From an uncultured Lachnospiraceae bacterium (GTDB taxonomy: Bacteria > Bacillota > Clostridia > Lachnospirales > Lachnospiraceae), in the NCBI GenBank assembly GCA_949472775.1, contig CASWVG010000018.1, forward strand, positions 1 to 44,648: 44,648 nt of DNA, read 5' to 3'. The translations under genes were made by a program, and so were the position numbers. The notes beneath the pieces are model-generated. The model was given only the letters and a program-made list of their open reading frames with translations, did not search any database and was not told the DNA's origin. Positions 8,389 to 16,670 of the stretch are shown in pieces (within the stretch, counting starts at the first letter, position 1; every line of letters starts with the position of its first letter).

Positions 8389-9318
8389 ATGAGTATTAAC
8401 GGTATTGGAACAGCAGGATGTGCGGCGGAAGGTTATCGGGCAGGAAAGGCGCAAAGCAATGCCGAATCCGGGGGAAAGACTTTCATGGAAACCGTGGTGG
8501 AGAAATCGGCACAGGATAAAGTAACAGAGTATGGTGAAAAAGCCTTTAATCTGGCGGGAGCAAAGGCGCCGCAGTCTGTGAAAGACGCGTGGATGGAGAC
8601 TGTAAAAGAAGTGGGAGTCAATGGTCTGGGTATGACAAGCGACGGCAGCACGCATATAACACAAATGCATATCCAGCAAGTGATAGCCAATTACTGGGGC
8701 GTGTTAAACAGTGCGAATATTCTGGGAGACTCCGTACAGTCAGCGGTACAGGCGACCCAGAAGGCGTTATATGATCTGGACCATCCGTTGGAACCGGGCA
8801 ATGTAAGAAGTATGGAGGAACAGCAGGCCCGCATAAAAGAGCGGGAATTTTATACTACATTTTTGGAGAAGTTGAAAAAGTCAGAGGGATATTCGGAAAT
8901 GAAAGCCGCAGTAACAGAAGCGGACATGGAAGTAAAGGGAAGAAATAATCCTTCCCGTGCTTTGGATTCCTTTGCACAACATGCTCCGGAAGAAGTGAGA
9001 CAGGCATTTTTGGAAGCGGAGAAGGAAACGGGCGGACATTTTACAGTAGGCGGTTTTTGGATATCTAATGATGGGAAAGAGTTTCAGATTACGCAAATGG
9101 CAGTGGAATATTTAATCAGACGGTATTATGGTGAGCGCAATGAGTCTGACTTACTGGGAACTTCTGTGGGAAGCGCGATCAGTGCCGCAAAGAAATGGAT
9201 TTATGACATAGATCATCCACTTGCCGGGCAGCCTGCAAAAAGTGCGGAAGAACGAAAACTGATGGCGATGGAGCGGGCGTTTTACCAGTCGTTTATAGAT
9301 AAACTGAAGAAGCTTTAA
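8389..9318 (+). CDS. Unrecognised protein with an internally duplicated ~115-residue domain
   Basis: A 309-residue protein that I do not recognise. The start ATG at 8389 has a strong GGAGGAGGGG six bases upstream; an ORF extension to 8317 lacks one. The N-terminal ~50 residues are Gly/Ala-rich (MSINGIGTAG). After that the same domain occurs twice, at about residues 52-164 and 193-308. Landmarks shared in order are AP..V (60/199), ITQM (90/234), LGDSVQSAV...YDLDHPL versus LGTSVGSAI...YDIDHPL (112-134/256-278), and EREFY..FLEKLKK versus MERAFY.SFIDKLKK at the ends. There is no signal peptide, membrane helix or Cys cluster, and the protein is probably all-alpha. It is likely co-transcribed with the small ORF before it. 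Function unknown. Confidence 0.85.
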   Translation: MSINGIGTAGCAAEGYRAGKAQSNAESGGKTFMETVVEKSAQDKVTEYGEKAFNLAGAKAPQSVKDAWMETVKEVGVNGLGMTSDGSTHITQMHIQQVIANYWGVLNSANILGDSVQSAVQATQKALYDLDHPLEPGNVRSMEEQQARIKEREFYTTFLEKLKKSEGYSEMKAAVTEADMEVKGRNNPSRALDSFAQHAPEEVRQAFLEAEKETGGHFTVGGFWISNDGKEFQITQMAVEYLIRRYYGERNESDLLGTSVGSAISAAKKWIYDIDHPLAGQPAKSAEERKLMAMERAFYQSFIDKLKKL

Positions 9319-9426
9319 AGGAAAGCGAAAGAAAAACACTGCTTAAGAAGTGTCTGAAACTGCTTTGGAAGATATTGTGCAGTAGAAAGCAGGTGGCAGA
9401 TAAAAGCTGTAATATGAAATATAGTA

Positions 9427-9457
9427 AAAGGGAACCGGCAGGGACATGCCGGTTCCT
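9427..9457. terminator. Bidirectional terminator
   Basis: AAAGGGAACCGGCA...TGCCGGTTCCTTT: a ten-pair stem with a short loop, A-rich on the left and T-rich on the right. It lies between the convergent 8389-9318 gene and the minus-strand transporter. Confidence 0.85.
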
Positions 9458-9468
9458 TTGCTAAGCGA

Positions 9469-10827
9469 TCATCCAATCCATCCCTTTAAAATCAGAAAAA
9501 TAAGCAGTACAGGCAGGACATACGTCACGTAGATGCGGATGCCCTTCGGTACTTTCATGCCGTCGCCGGTATTGGTTTCTTTCAGATAGTTGTCGAATCC
9601 CCAGCCGTATCTTGTCACGCAGAACAGCAGATAGATCAGTGCGCCTACCGGAAGGAGCACGTTGCTGACGATAAAGTCTTCCAGATCAAGAATCGTGCTT
9701 CCGTCTCCCAGAGGCTGGAACGCAGACCAGATATTGAAACCGAACACGCAGGGCGTGGAGAGGACGGTGAGTGCGATCAGGTTGATCAAGCAGGATTTCT
9801 TTCTGCTCCAGTGGAACAAATCCATGCCGCAGGAGATAATGTTCTCAAATACGGCAATTATGGTGGAGAATGCGGCGAACGTCATAAACACAAAGAACAG
9901 CGTCCCCCATACCCTTCCCCCTGCCATATGGTTGAAAATATTCGGCAATGTGATAAAAATGAGACTGGGTCCCATATCAGGGCTGATGCTGAAAGCGGAG
10001 CAGGCGGGAAAAATGATCAGTCCCGACACAAACGCCACAAAGGTATCCAGAACTGCAATGTTCATGGATTCGCCAAGCAGGGTGTGGTCCTTGCCGATAT
10101 AGCTGCCAAAGATTGCCATGGAGCCGATGCCGAGGCTCAGCGTGAAAAAGGACTGATTCATAGCGGCTGTTATTGTTTCCAGAATGCCCACTTCCCACAT
10201 TCTCTGCGCATCCGGCAGGAGATAGAATTTCAGACCTTCCGTGCCGCCGGGAAGCGTTATGCTGCGCACCGCCAGTATCACAATGATCAGAAGAAGCAGC
10301 GTCATCATCACTTTTGTGATGCGCTCCACCCCTTGTTGCAGTCCGAGAGAGCAGATCAGGATGCCCGCCGCGACGACGATCACCATAACGGTGGTCAGAA
10401 CAGCCGGACTTTCCAACATGCCTTGAAACATGCCGGCAACCTGATCCTTGTCTTTTCCGACAAATTTCCCGGTAAGCATCTGATAGAAATAGTACAGCAT
10501 CCAGCCGGCAACCGTGGTGTAGAACATCATCAGCAGATAGTTGCCCGCCATGCCAAGATATCCGTGAAAGTGCCATTTCTGCCCGGGTTTCTCCAATGTG
10601 GAAAAGCTCTTGATAATGCTTTTCCGGCTGGCGCGCCCCACGGCAAACTCCATCGTCATGACAGGTACGCCCATGATGATCAGAAAAAACAGATAAAACA
10701 GCACAAACATGCCGCCGCCGTACATACCTGCAATATATGGGAAACGCCACACGTTGCCGATGCCGATGGCGCATCCCGCCGATAAGAGAATAAAGCCCAT
10801 TCTTGAGCCAAGTTTTTCACGTTCCAA
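9469..10827 (-). CDS. Sodium-dependent transporter, neurotransmitter:sodium symporter (NSS) family
   Basis: A 452-residue polytopic membrane protein with about 11-12 hydrophobic helices. The N-terminal NSS signature is clear: GSRMGFILLSAGCAIGIGN, then VWRFPYIAGMYGGG in the unwound TM1 region that binds Na+ and substrate. Bacterial members such as LeuT and TnaT import amino acids with Na+. The substrate here is unknown; amino acid is the default inference. The start codon is TTG at 10827, with GGAGG eight bases upstream, and no in-frame ATG fits. It follows metF by 71 bp on the same strand with no terminator visible between them, so the two are probably co-transcribed. Confidence 0.9.
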   Translation of the reverse strand: MEREKLGSRMGFILLSAGCAIGIGNVWRFPYIAGMYGGGMFVLFYLFFLIIMGVPVMTMEFAVGRASRKSIIKSFSTLEKPGQKWHFHGYLGMAGNYLLMMFYTTVAGWMLYYFYQMLTGKFVGKDKDQVAGMFQGMLESPAVLTTVMVIVVAAGILICSLGLQQGVERITKVMMTLLLLIIVILAVRSITLPGGTEGLKFYLLPDAQRMWEVGILETITAAMNQSFFTLSLGIGSMAIFGSYIGKDHTLLGESMNIAVLDTFVAFVSGLIIFPACSAFSISPDMGPSLIFITLPNIFNHMAGGRVWGTLFFVFMTFAAFSTIIAVFENIISCGMDLFHWSRKKSCLINLIALTVLSTPCVFGFNIWSAFQPLGDGSTILDLEDFIVSNVLLPVGALIYLLFCVTRYGWGFDNYLKETNTGDGMKVPKGIRIYVTYVLPVLLIFLILKGWIG

Positions 10828-10898
10828 TGTTTGATCCTCCTTCAGATATCCCTGCTGTGCCTTGTACCTTAGGCAGACAGCATATCATGCCGCCGCGC

Positions 10899-11735
10899 TT
10901 AAATCTGCGCACAGATTTCCGTTGTGGTCTTCAATTTATTCATGGAATAAATGTGAATGCCGTCCACCCCGTGTTCTTTCAGATCCCGGATCTGACGCAC
11001 CGCATAGTCGATTCCCGCTTTGCGCATGTCTTCTTTGTTTTCCCCATAAGTGGCGATCAGATCAGCCAGTTCTTTGGGAACGGAAGAGCCGGAGAGAGAG
11101 ACGGTGGTGCCGAGCTGTTTCGCTGTGGTGATGGGCATGATGCCGGCATGAATGGGAACGGAGATGCCCTTCGCCCGCACCAGTTCTATAAAACGATAGA
11201 AACAGGCGTTATCAAAAAACATCTGGGTCACCAGAGAGGTGACGCCCGCGTCTACTTTTTCTTTTAAATGGATTAAATCTTCTTCCAGACTCGGCGCTTC
11301 AAAATGCTTTTCGGGATAGCAGGCGCCGGAGATCTGCAGGGAAGTATGCGCTTTTAAATGGCGCACGAGATCCGTCGCATAGAAAAATTCCCGGCTGTTA
11401 AACTGCTCGTCCGTCATATGCTGTGGTCTGTCCCCGCGAAGCGCCAGCACATGGTTTACGCCTGCCGCTTCAAGTGCCTCACAGTTTTTCTCAAGGTCCG
11501 CATGAGTAAAGCCGACGCAGGTAATGTGGGCGATCGCGTCGATGCCGAGCTCCTTCTGGATGAAGGAGGCGATTTCAATCGTTTTTCCCGCCCGGGAACC
11601 GCCTGCGCCGTAAGTGCAGCTTATAAAATCGGGATGCAGTTTTGCCGCTTCTTTCAAAAAATCAAATATGTTTTCAAATGCTTCTTCCTTTTTCGGGGGA
11701 AAAACCTCGAAGGAGAGACTTGTGGTGTGTGACAT
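10899..11735 (-). CDS. metF: 5,10-methylenetetrahydrofolate reductase
   Basis: A 278-residue FAD-dependent TIM-barrel enzyme that reduces methylene-THF to methyl-THF for methionine synthesis. The N-terminal SFEVFPPK carries the catalytic Glu. ALRGD, the SYGAGGSR-like CTYGAGGSRAGKT segment and IMPIT near residue 200 are typical of MetF. Length is slightly shorter than E. coli MetF (296) but complete. The ATG at 11735 has AAAGGA nine bases upstream. There is no SAM riboswitch or T-box in the 200-bp upstream region. A metV-like partner is not adjacent. Confidence 0.93.
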   Translation of the reverse strand: MSHTTSLSFEVFPPKKEEAFENIFDFLKEAAKLHPDFISCTYGAGGSRAGKTIEIASFIQKELGIDAIAHITCVGFTHADLEKNCEALEAAGVNHVLALRGDRPQHMTDEQFNSREFFYATDLVRHLKAHTSLQISGACYPEKHFEAPSLEEDLIHLKEKVDAGVTSLVTQMFFDNACFYRFIELVRAKGISVPIHAGIMPITTAKQLGTTVSLSGSSVPKELADLIATYGENKEDMRKAGIDYAVRQIRDLKEHGVDGIHIYSMNKLKTTTEICAQI

Positions 11736-11827
11736 GATAGGGATTCCTTTCCGTTTTCTTTATTCTTTCATTGATCTGATTCGGATGCGTTTATAAAGAA
11801 ACAATTTCTTGCTTTTGCATCTGAAAT

Positions 11828-11856
11828 ATCGTAACATAAATCTATAATGTGTGCAA
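11828..11856 (-). promoter_or_regulatory. Promoter for metF
   Basis: Minus strand: TTGCAC (11851-11856), 17 bases, TACGAT (11828-11833), with a TGn extension immediately before the -10. A plus-strand TATAAT at 11843-11848 lies inside the same interval and may serve the divergent MoxR operon, so the two promoters may overlap. Confidence 0.55.
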
Positions 11857-11941
11857 TAACCGAAATCCGTAAGATGACCGAGGAACAGGAGTCATTTTGT
11901 GGGTAGAACATCAGTTGAGAGACGGGAGAAAGGAAAGCAAA

Positions 11942-12760
11942 ATGGCAAATACGAAATTTGAGAGCACAGCCCAGTATGTGGCTTCCGAGCAGCTTTTGGC
12001 GAGCGTAAACGTGGCGATCGCCCTGCAGAAACCCCTTCTGATCAAGGGAGAACCGGGTACGGGAAAGACGATGTTAGCGCAGGCGGTGGCTGAGTCACTG
12101 GGCAAGAAGCTGATTATCTGGAACATCAAGTCTACCACGAAAGCGCAGGATGGACTTTATATGTACGATACGATCCAGCGTCTTTACGACGGGCAGTTCG
12201 GCGAGGAGGGCGTGGACGATATCGCCCATTATATCAAGCTGGGCAAGCTGGGAGAGGCGTTTGAGTCCGACGAGCAGGTGATCCTTCTGATTGATGAGAT
12301 TGATAAGGCGGATCTGGAGTTCCCGAATGATTTGCTCTGGGAGCTTGACCAGATGGAGTTTTATATCCATGAGACGAAGCGGACCGTGCAGGCGAAGCAC
12401 AGACCCATAGTCATTATCACTTCAAACGCGGAGAAGGAGCTGCCGGACGCGTTCCTGCGCAGATGTATCTTCCACTATATTGACTTCCCGGATCGGGAAT
12501 TGATGGAAGAGATCGTGAGGACCCATTATCCCGATGTGGAGGATAAGCTGTTAAAGGATGCCATGGAGGTATTCTACTGGATCCGCTCCATGAAAGACAT
12601 CCGTAAGAAACCAAGCACTTCGGAACTGATTGATTGGATCAACGCTTTGCAGATTGGCGGGATTCCGACAGATACGCTCAGAAAGGAACTTCCTTTTATC
12701 GGGGTGGTAGTGAAGAAGGACGAGGATCTGGAGACTGTAAAGAATAAAGTGGATTTTTAA
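11942..12760 (+). CDS. MoxR-family AAA+ ATPase
   Basis: A 272-residue AAA+ ATPase. Walker A is GEPGTGKT at residues 36-43, Walker B is LLIDEIDKAD near residue 118, and the arginine-finger region is PDAFLRRC near 165. MoxR ATPases work as chaperone-like machines together with a von Willebrand factor A (VWA) protein, often to insert metals or assemble enzyme complexes. Here the partner follows 41 bp downstream. The ATG at 11942 follows GGGAGAAAGGAAAGCAA; a frame extension from 11897 is not family-like. The client of this pair is unknown, since neither metF nor the 14-kb operon is an obvious substrate. Confidence 0.92.
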   Translation: MANTKFESTAQYVASEQLLASVNVAIALQKPLLIKGEPGTGKTMLAQAVAESLGKKLIIWNIKSTTKAQDGLYMYDTIQRLYDGQFGEEGVDDIAHYIKLGKLGEAFESDEQVILLIDEIDKADLEFPNDLLWELDQMEFYIHETKRTVQAKHRPIVIITSNAEKELPDAFLRRCIFHYIDFPDRELMEEIVRTHYPDVEDKLLKDAMEVFYWIRSMKDIRKKPSTSELIDWINALQIGGIPTDTLRKELPFIGVVVKKDEDLETVKNKVDF

Positions 12761-12801
12761 ATGCCGGTTATTATTTCATGGAATTTTAATGAGGGGATCA
12801 T

Positions 12802-13998
12802 ATGTTCAGTAAATTTTTCTATACCTTAAAAGATAAGGGGCTGGAAGTGTCTTTAAGCGAGTGGCTGACTTTGCAGGATGCCTTACAGAAGGGGCTTTGC
12901 CACAGCAGTCTGACGGAATTTTATTATCTGGCGCGGATGATTCTCGTGAAGTCGGAGACGGAGTTCGACAAGTTCGACATGGCGTTTGACGAGGTGTTCA
13001 AGGGCATCATGTCGGAGAATGAAGTGGGCAAAAATCTGCTGCGCTGGCTGGATAAGCCGGAGATGCAGGACGTCTTTGAGGAGATGCGCCATGAGATGAA
13101 TCAGGAAGTTATCACGATGGACAAGGATGACATCGAGAATAAGTTTAAGGACAGACTGCGGGACCAGAATGAGGAGCATAACGGCGGCAGCTACTGGATT
13201 GGCACCATGGGCAAGACGTCCTTCGGCAATATGGGCGGCAACATGGGTGGTATCCGGGTGGGTGGCACCACAGGCTACCAGTCCGCTTTTCAAGTGGTAG
13301 GCGCCAGAAAGTACCGGGATTTCAGAAATGACAAGGTGCTGGACAACAGGCAGTTCCAGATGGCGCTCAGGAAACTGCGGCAGTTTTCCACGAAGCTGGA
13401 TATCCCGGAGACAGAGCTTGACATTAACGGTACGGTGGACGCGACGTGCAACAACGGCGGCTGTCTGCAGATCGTGATGGAGAAGCCCCGGAAGAACTCG
13501 GTGAAGCTGTTGCTTTTAATGGACTCGGGCGGCACCATGATCCCATATACCACGCTCCTCAGTGAGCTGTTCCAGTCTGTGCACAAGTCCAATCATTATA
13601 AAGATGTAAAGACGTACTTTTTCCATAACTGCATCTATTCCAATCTCTACAAGACGCCGGAGTGTGAGAACGGCGAGTGGATCGAGACGGAGTGGATGTT
13701 CCGCAATCTGGACAGCGATTACAAGGTGATCATCGTGGGGGACGCGGCTATGGCGCCGGAGGAGCTTTACTCCACGACGGGCAATTACAGAGGACCAAAC
13801 GGCGGGCTTTCCGGGATGGACTGGCTGCTATTGATGAAACAGCATTACAAAAAGATCGTGTGGCTCAATCCCAAGATGGCGCCCGGCCATGCGCCGTGGC
13901 GGGAGGCGGAGACGGCAATCAAGACGGTCTTTCCGATGTATAAGCTGACGGTGGACGGCTTGAATCAGGCGATGATGAAACTGATGGTGAATCGGTGA
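12802..13998 (+). CDS. VWA-domain protein, CoxE/YehP-like partner of MoxR
   Basis: A 398-residue cytosolic protein. The N-terminal ~130 residues are helical. A Gly/Asn-rich linker follows (about 131-160: GGSYWIG..GNMGGNMGG). The C-terminal half is a VWA fold starting at KLLLLMDSGGTM (Asp241-Thr245). The first metal-site motif is DSGGT instead of the usual DxSxS, so the first Ser is replaced by Gly. The rest of the fold is present (FFHNCIY; VIIVGDAAMAP; WLNP). ATG at 12802 follows AGGGGATCAT. It is operonic with the MoxR ATPase. Confidence 0.88.
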   Translation: MFSKFFYTLKDKGLEVSLSEWLTLQDALQKGLCHSSLTEFYYLARMILVKSETEFDKFDMAFDEVFKGIMSENEVGKNLLRWLDKPEMQDVFEEMRHEMNQEVITMDKDDIENKFKDRLRDQNEEHNGGSYWIGTMGKTSFGNMGGNMGGIRVGGTTGYQSAFQVVGARKYRDFRNDKVLDNRQFQMALRKLRQFSTKLDIPETELDINGTVDATCNNGGCLQIVMEKPRKNSVKLLLLMDSGGTMIPYTTLLSELFQSVHKSNHYKDVKTYFFHNCIYSNLYKTPECENGEWIETEWMFRNLDSDYKVIIVGDAAMAPEELYSTTGNYRGPNGGLSGMDWLLLMKQHYKKIVWLNPKMAPGHAPWREAETAIKTVFPMYKLTVDGLNQAMMKLMVNR

Positions 13999-14027
13999 GA
14001 TGGAGAGAAGAAGCCTTTCGGGAATTT

Positions 14028-14036
14028 TGATATAAT
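14028..14036 (+). promoter_or_regulatory. Extended -10 promoter for the 60-aa gene
   Basis: TGATATAAT at 14028-14036 is a perfect TATAAT with a TGn extension, 50 bases upstream of the small gene at 14087. No good -35 is seen. Confidence 0.5.
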
Positions 14037-14086
14037 GAGGCTGTAGTAAATTTGTTGGCAGATTCAAAGAAGGAAATGACTGTCGT

Positions 14087-14269
14087 ATGATTGAAGGAGA
14101 AATGTTGAAGTTATCGGTGGAAGAGTTTTCGAGATTACAGGATTATATGATAGAAACCGATAAAAACGCCAGTGCATATAAGAAGATGAAAAGAAGATAT
14201 ATCGAATTGAAAGTGATTCTCACTGCTTCCGGAGTTAATTTGACAGAGCCTGACATGATCAAGGAGTAA
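14087..14269 (+). CDS. Small hypothetical protein (60 aa)
   Basis: An unrecognised 60-residue, strongly helical, charged protein (EFSRLQDYMIETDKNASAYKKMKRRYIELK) with no membrane segment. It has its own extended -10 upstream and a rho-independent terminator directly behind, so it looks like a real monocistronic small gene. The ATG at 14087 has AAGGA twelve bases upstream. An internal ATG at 14102 has GGAG only two bases upstream, which is too close. Confidence 0.55.
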   Translation: MIEGEMLKLSVEEFSRLQDYMIETDKNASAYKKMKRRYIELKVILTASGVNLTEPDMIKE

Positions 14270-14277
14270 GAGGAAAG

Positions 14278-14309
14278 AACAGCCGAGGGGAAACTTAAGG
14301 CTGTTTTTT
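14278..14309 (+). terminator. Terminator after the 60-aa gene
   Basis: AACAGCC/GGCTGTT stem with a 14-base A-rich loop and a run of Ts. Confidence 0.75.
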
Positions 14310-14317
14310 ATGCCTAG

Positions 14318-14346
14318 TTGACTTTAGCGATTAAAAGTGCTAAAGT
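14318..14346 (+). promoter_or_regulatory. Promoter of the aryl-acid operon with an overlapping inverted repeat
   Basis: TTGACT (14318-14323), 17 bases, TAAAGT (14341-14346). The inverted repeat ACTTTAGC (14321-14328) / GCTAAAGT (14339-14346) has perfect 8-bp arms 10 bp apart, so one arm covers part of the -35 and the other covers the -10. This is the geometry of a dimeric repressor site (TetR or MarR type). The regulator is not in the window. A second weaker promoter (TTGTAT near 14360) may follow. Confidence 0.6.
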
Positions 14347-14435
14347 GGTGAATGTAGTTTTGTATTCATGTATAAAGTATGGTATTTAGATAATGGTGTG
14401 GGAGCGTGCAGCCAGACGCGGAAAGGGGATCGGTT

Positions 14436-14834
14436 ATGTCAAAACTGGAGGAGATTAGAGAGCGGTTCAAAAACGATCGTTTTGCCACGGATGCGGCGGG
14501 AATTGAGATCGACTGTGCCGAGCCGGGGAGGGCGGTATGTTCGTTGACGCTTAAGCCGCATCATATGAACGCCAATAATGTTCCCATGGGGGGCGCCATT
14601 TTTACGCTGGCGGATTTTACCTGCGCGGTGGCGGCAAACGGATATTCGGAAAAGATGACGGTCAGTCAGAACGCGTCTATTACTTTTCTCGCGCCGGCAA
14701 GAGGAGAGAGGCTGATTGCGGAGGCGTCCTGTCTGAGAAGCGGGCGTACTACCGCGCTTTTGACGGTGGATATCCGGGATGAACTGGACACGTATGTGGC
14801 GCATGCCACGGTGAATGCATATGTGCTGGGTTAG
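14436..14834 (+). CDS. PaaI-family hotdog thioesterase
   Basis: A 132-residue hotdog-fold protein. The PaaI/YdiI-type signature is present: HHMNANNVPMGGAIFTLADFTCA with the catalytic-loop Asn and Gly residues near 45-52, then a central beta strand SITFLAPARGERLIAEA. These enzymes hydrolyse acyl-CoA thioesters, classically hydroxyphenylacetyl-CoA, relieving CoA sequestration. The ATG at 14436 has AAGGGGAT upstream; an ORF extension to 14406 is less likely. It is the first gene of the putative aryl-acid operon, fitting a role beside two CoA ligases. Its stop codon TAG is the first three bases of a degenerate structured repeat. Confidence 0.85.
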   Translation: MSKLEEIRERFKNDRFATDAAGIEIDCAEPGRAVCSLTLKPHHMNANNVPMGGAIFTLADFTCAVAANGYSEKMTVSQNASITFLAPARGERLIAEASCLRSGRTTALLTVDIRDELDTYVAHATVNAYVLG

Positions 14835-14926
14835 GGTGCGAAGAACTTCTGGACACTCACAGCAGAGGCTGTTTCATGGAGAAGTTTTATGTTTCACGCA
14901 GGAGAATGCTTGAAACGCAGTATTTT
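14832..14926 (+). repeat. Degenerate copy of the structured repeat family
   Basis: The sequence starts at the thioesterase stop codon (TAGGGTGCGAAG) and keeps the order of the family's elements: AACTTCT pairing with AGAAGTT, an inner CACAGCAGAGGCTGT hairpin, then TTTCACGCAGGAGAATGC, which matches the 18.2-kb copy exactly, and a decayed GCAGTATTTTCCG. It is more diverged than the copies at 18.2 and 20.1 kb. It fills the gap before the acyl-CoA synthetase. Confidence 0.6.
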
Positions 14927-14953
14927 CCGTATGAACAAAAAGGAGGAAGAGTA

Positions 14954-16591
14954 ATGGTAATTACAGAGTTTTTGGAGCGTAACGCCCGCCTGTACGGTTC
15001 AGATACGGCGCTTGTGGAGCTGAATCCCTCTCAGGAGCGCGACAGCGCGGTGACATGGCGGGAGGCAAGCCTGATCGAGAGTGCGGGCAACGGCGCGCCA
15101 TATCGGAGAGAGTTGAGCTGGGCTGATTTTGACAGACGGGCAAACCGTTTTGCAAATCTGCTTTTAAGCCGGGGAATGGAGCGGGAGACGAAGGTGGGCA
15201 TTCTGATGATGAACTGTCTGGAGTGGCTGCCGGTCTACTTCGGCATTCTGAAGGCGGGCGGTGTGGCGGTGCCTTTGAACTTCCGCTATTCCGCGGAGGA
15301 GATCAAATATTGTCTGGAGCTTGCGGATGTGGAGGTGCTCGTTTTCGGACCGGAGTTTATCGAGCGTATGGACAGCATTGCGGATGAGCTGCCGGGTGTC
15401 GGGATGATGTTTTTTCCGGGGACGGGCGGACCAGATTACACAGAGGACTGCCTGAAGCTGATGGGATTTTGTTCTTCCAGCGCGCCGCCGGTGGCTCTCT
15501 GCGAGGACGATTACGCGGCGATTTATTTTTCCTCTGGCACGACGGGGTTCCCGAAAGCGATTCTGCACAATCACCGGGCGCTCCGCGCCTCCTGTGAGAC
15601 GGAGCAGAACCATCACGGGCAGACGAGGGAGGATGTGTTCCTCTGTATTCCGCCGCTCTATCACACAGGGGCGAAAATGCACTGGTTCGGTTCCCTGATC
15701 ACGGCGGGCAAGGCGGTGCTTCTGCGCGGTGTCAAGCCGGAGTGGATTCTGCGGGCGGTGACGGAAGAAAAGTGTACCATCGTGTGGCTGCTTGTGCCGT
15801 GGGCGCAGGATCTTCTGGACGCCATAGATTCCGGGCAGGTGGATATGGCGCACTATCTTCTGGAACAGTGGCGGCTGATGCATATCGGGGCGCAGCCCGT
15901 TCCGCCGAGTCTGATCCAGCGGTGGAAAAAGCATTTCCCGCATCACCAGTACGATACCAATTACGGGCTGAGCGAGTCCATCGGTCCCGGTTGTGTGCAT
16001 CTGGGCGTGGAGAACATACATAAAGTGGGAGCCATCGGGAAACCGGGTTATCACTGGGAAGCGAAGATCGTGGACGAGCAGGGGAAAGAGGTTTCCGGGG
16101 GCGATGTGGGTGAACTGATCGTCAAAGGACCGGGCGTTATGCTCTGCTATTACAAGAATCCCGAGGCGACGGCGGAGATTCTGAAAGACGGCTGGCTGTA
16201 TACAGGGGATATGGCGCGCATGGATGAGGACGGCTTTATCTATCTGGTGGACAGAAAGAAGGACGTCATTATCTCCGGCGGGGAAAATCTCTATCCCGTA
16301 CAGATCGAGGATTTCCTGCGCAGGAATGATAAACTCAAGGATGTGGCAGTGATCGGTCTGCCGGACGCAAGGCTTGGCGAGATCGCGGCGGCTGTTATTG
16401 AGGTCAAAGAGGGCGCTGTCTGTACGGAGGAGGAGATCAATACTTTCTGCAAGGAACTGCCCCGTTACAAGCGTCCAAGGAAAGTGATCTTTGACAAAGT
16501 GCCCAGAAATCCCACGGGCAAGATTGAGAAACCCGTGCTCAGGGAGCGGTATTGCCACGGCAGTCTCGTGGAGGCGCAGATCAAGAACTGA
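14954..16591 (+). CDS. AMP-forming acyl-CoA synthetase/ligase
   Basis: A 545-residue ANL-superfamily enzyme that activates a carboxylate as acyl-AMP and transfers it to CoA. The P-loop YFSSGTTGFPKA lies near residue 191. The adenine-binding NYGLSESIG, the hinge region TGDMARMDEDGFIYLVDRKKD split as YTGDMARMDEDG and VDRKKD, and the terminal catalytic Lys region PTGKIEK are all present. Overall it resembles medium/long-chain or aryl acyl-CoA synthetases; substrate cannot be read. The start at 14954 follows AGGAGGAAGAGTA; the ORF extension to 14876 runs through the repeat element. In this operon an aromatic or short-chain acid substrate is plausible. Confidence 0.88.
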   Translation: MVITEFLERNARLYGSDTALVELNPSQERDSAVTWREASLIESAGNGAPYRRELSWADFDRRANRFANLLLSRGMERETKVGILMMNCLEWLPVYFGILKAGGVAVPLNFRYSAEEIKYCLELADVEVLVFGPEFIERMDSIADELPGVGMMFFPGTGGPDYTEDCLKLMGFCSSSAPPVALCEDDYAAIYFSSGTTGFPKAILHNHRALRASCETEQNHHGQTREDVFLCIPPLYHTGAKMHWFGSLITAGKAVLLRGVKPEWILRAVTEEKCTIVWLLVPWAQDLLDAIDSGQVDMAHYLLEQWRLMHIGAQPVPPSLIQRWKKHFPHHQYDTNYGLSESIGPGCVHLGVENIHKVGAIGKPGYHWEAKIVDEQGKEVSGGDVGELIVKGPGVMLCYYKNPEATAEILKDGWLYTGDMARMDEDGFIYLVDRKKDVIISGGENLYPVQIEDFLRRNDKLKDVAVIGLPDARLGEIAAAVIEVKEGAVCTEEEINTFCKELPRYKRPRKVIFDKVPRNPTGKIEKPVLRERYCHGSLVEAQIKN

Positions 16592-16630
16592 GAACTGACT
16601 GCCAAAATAGAATAACGATAGATATTAAAT

Positions 16631-16645
16631 TGTAATTCCATTACA
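16631..16645. promoter_or_regulatory. Operator-like palindrome upstream of the symporter
   Basis: TGTAAT-TCC-ATTACA, a perfect 6-bp inverted repeat with a 3-bp spacer, about 26 bp before the symporter start and just upstream of its ribosome site. It could be a regulator site or a weak mRNA hairpin. It resembles, but does not match, the longer-spaced TyrR box. Confidence 0.35.
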
Positions 16646-16670
16646 TAGGGGTGAGAAGGAGAAAACGATC

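Noticed and set aside
11736-11941. SAM riboswitch upstream of metF
   Set aside because: The conserved SAM-I core and a terminator are not visible in the short AT-rich spacer.
15164-16558. A 464-aa minus-strand ORF
   Set aside because: It is a shadow of the acyl-CoA synthetase; no family features and no ribosome site.
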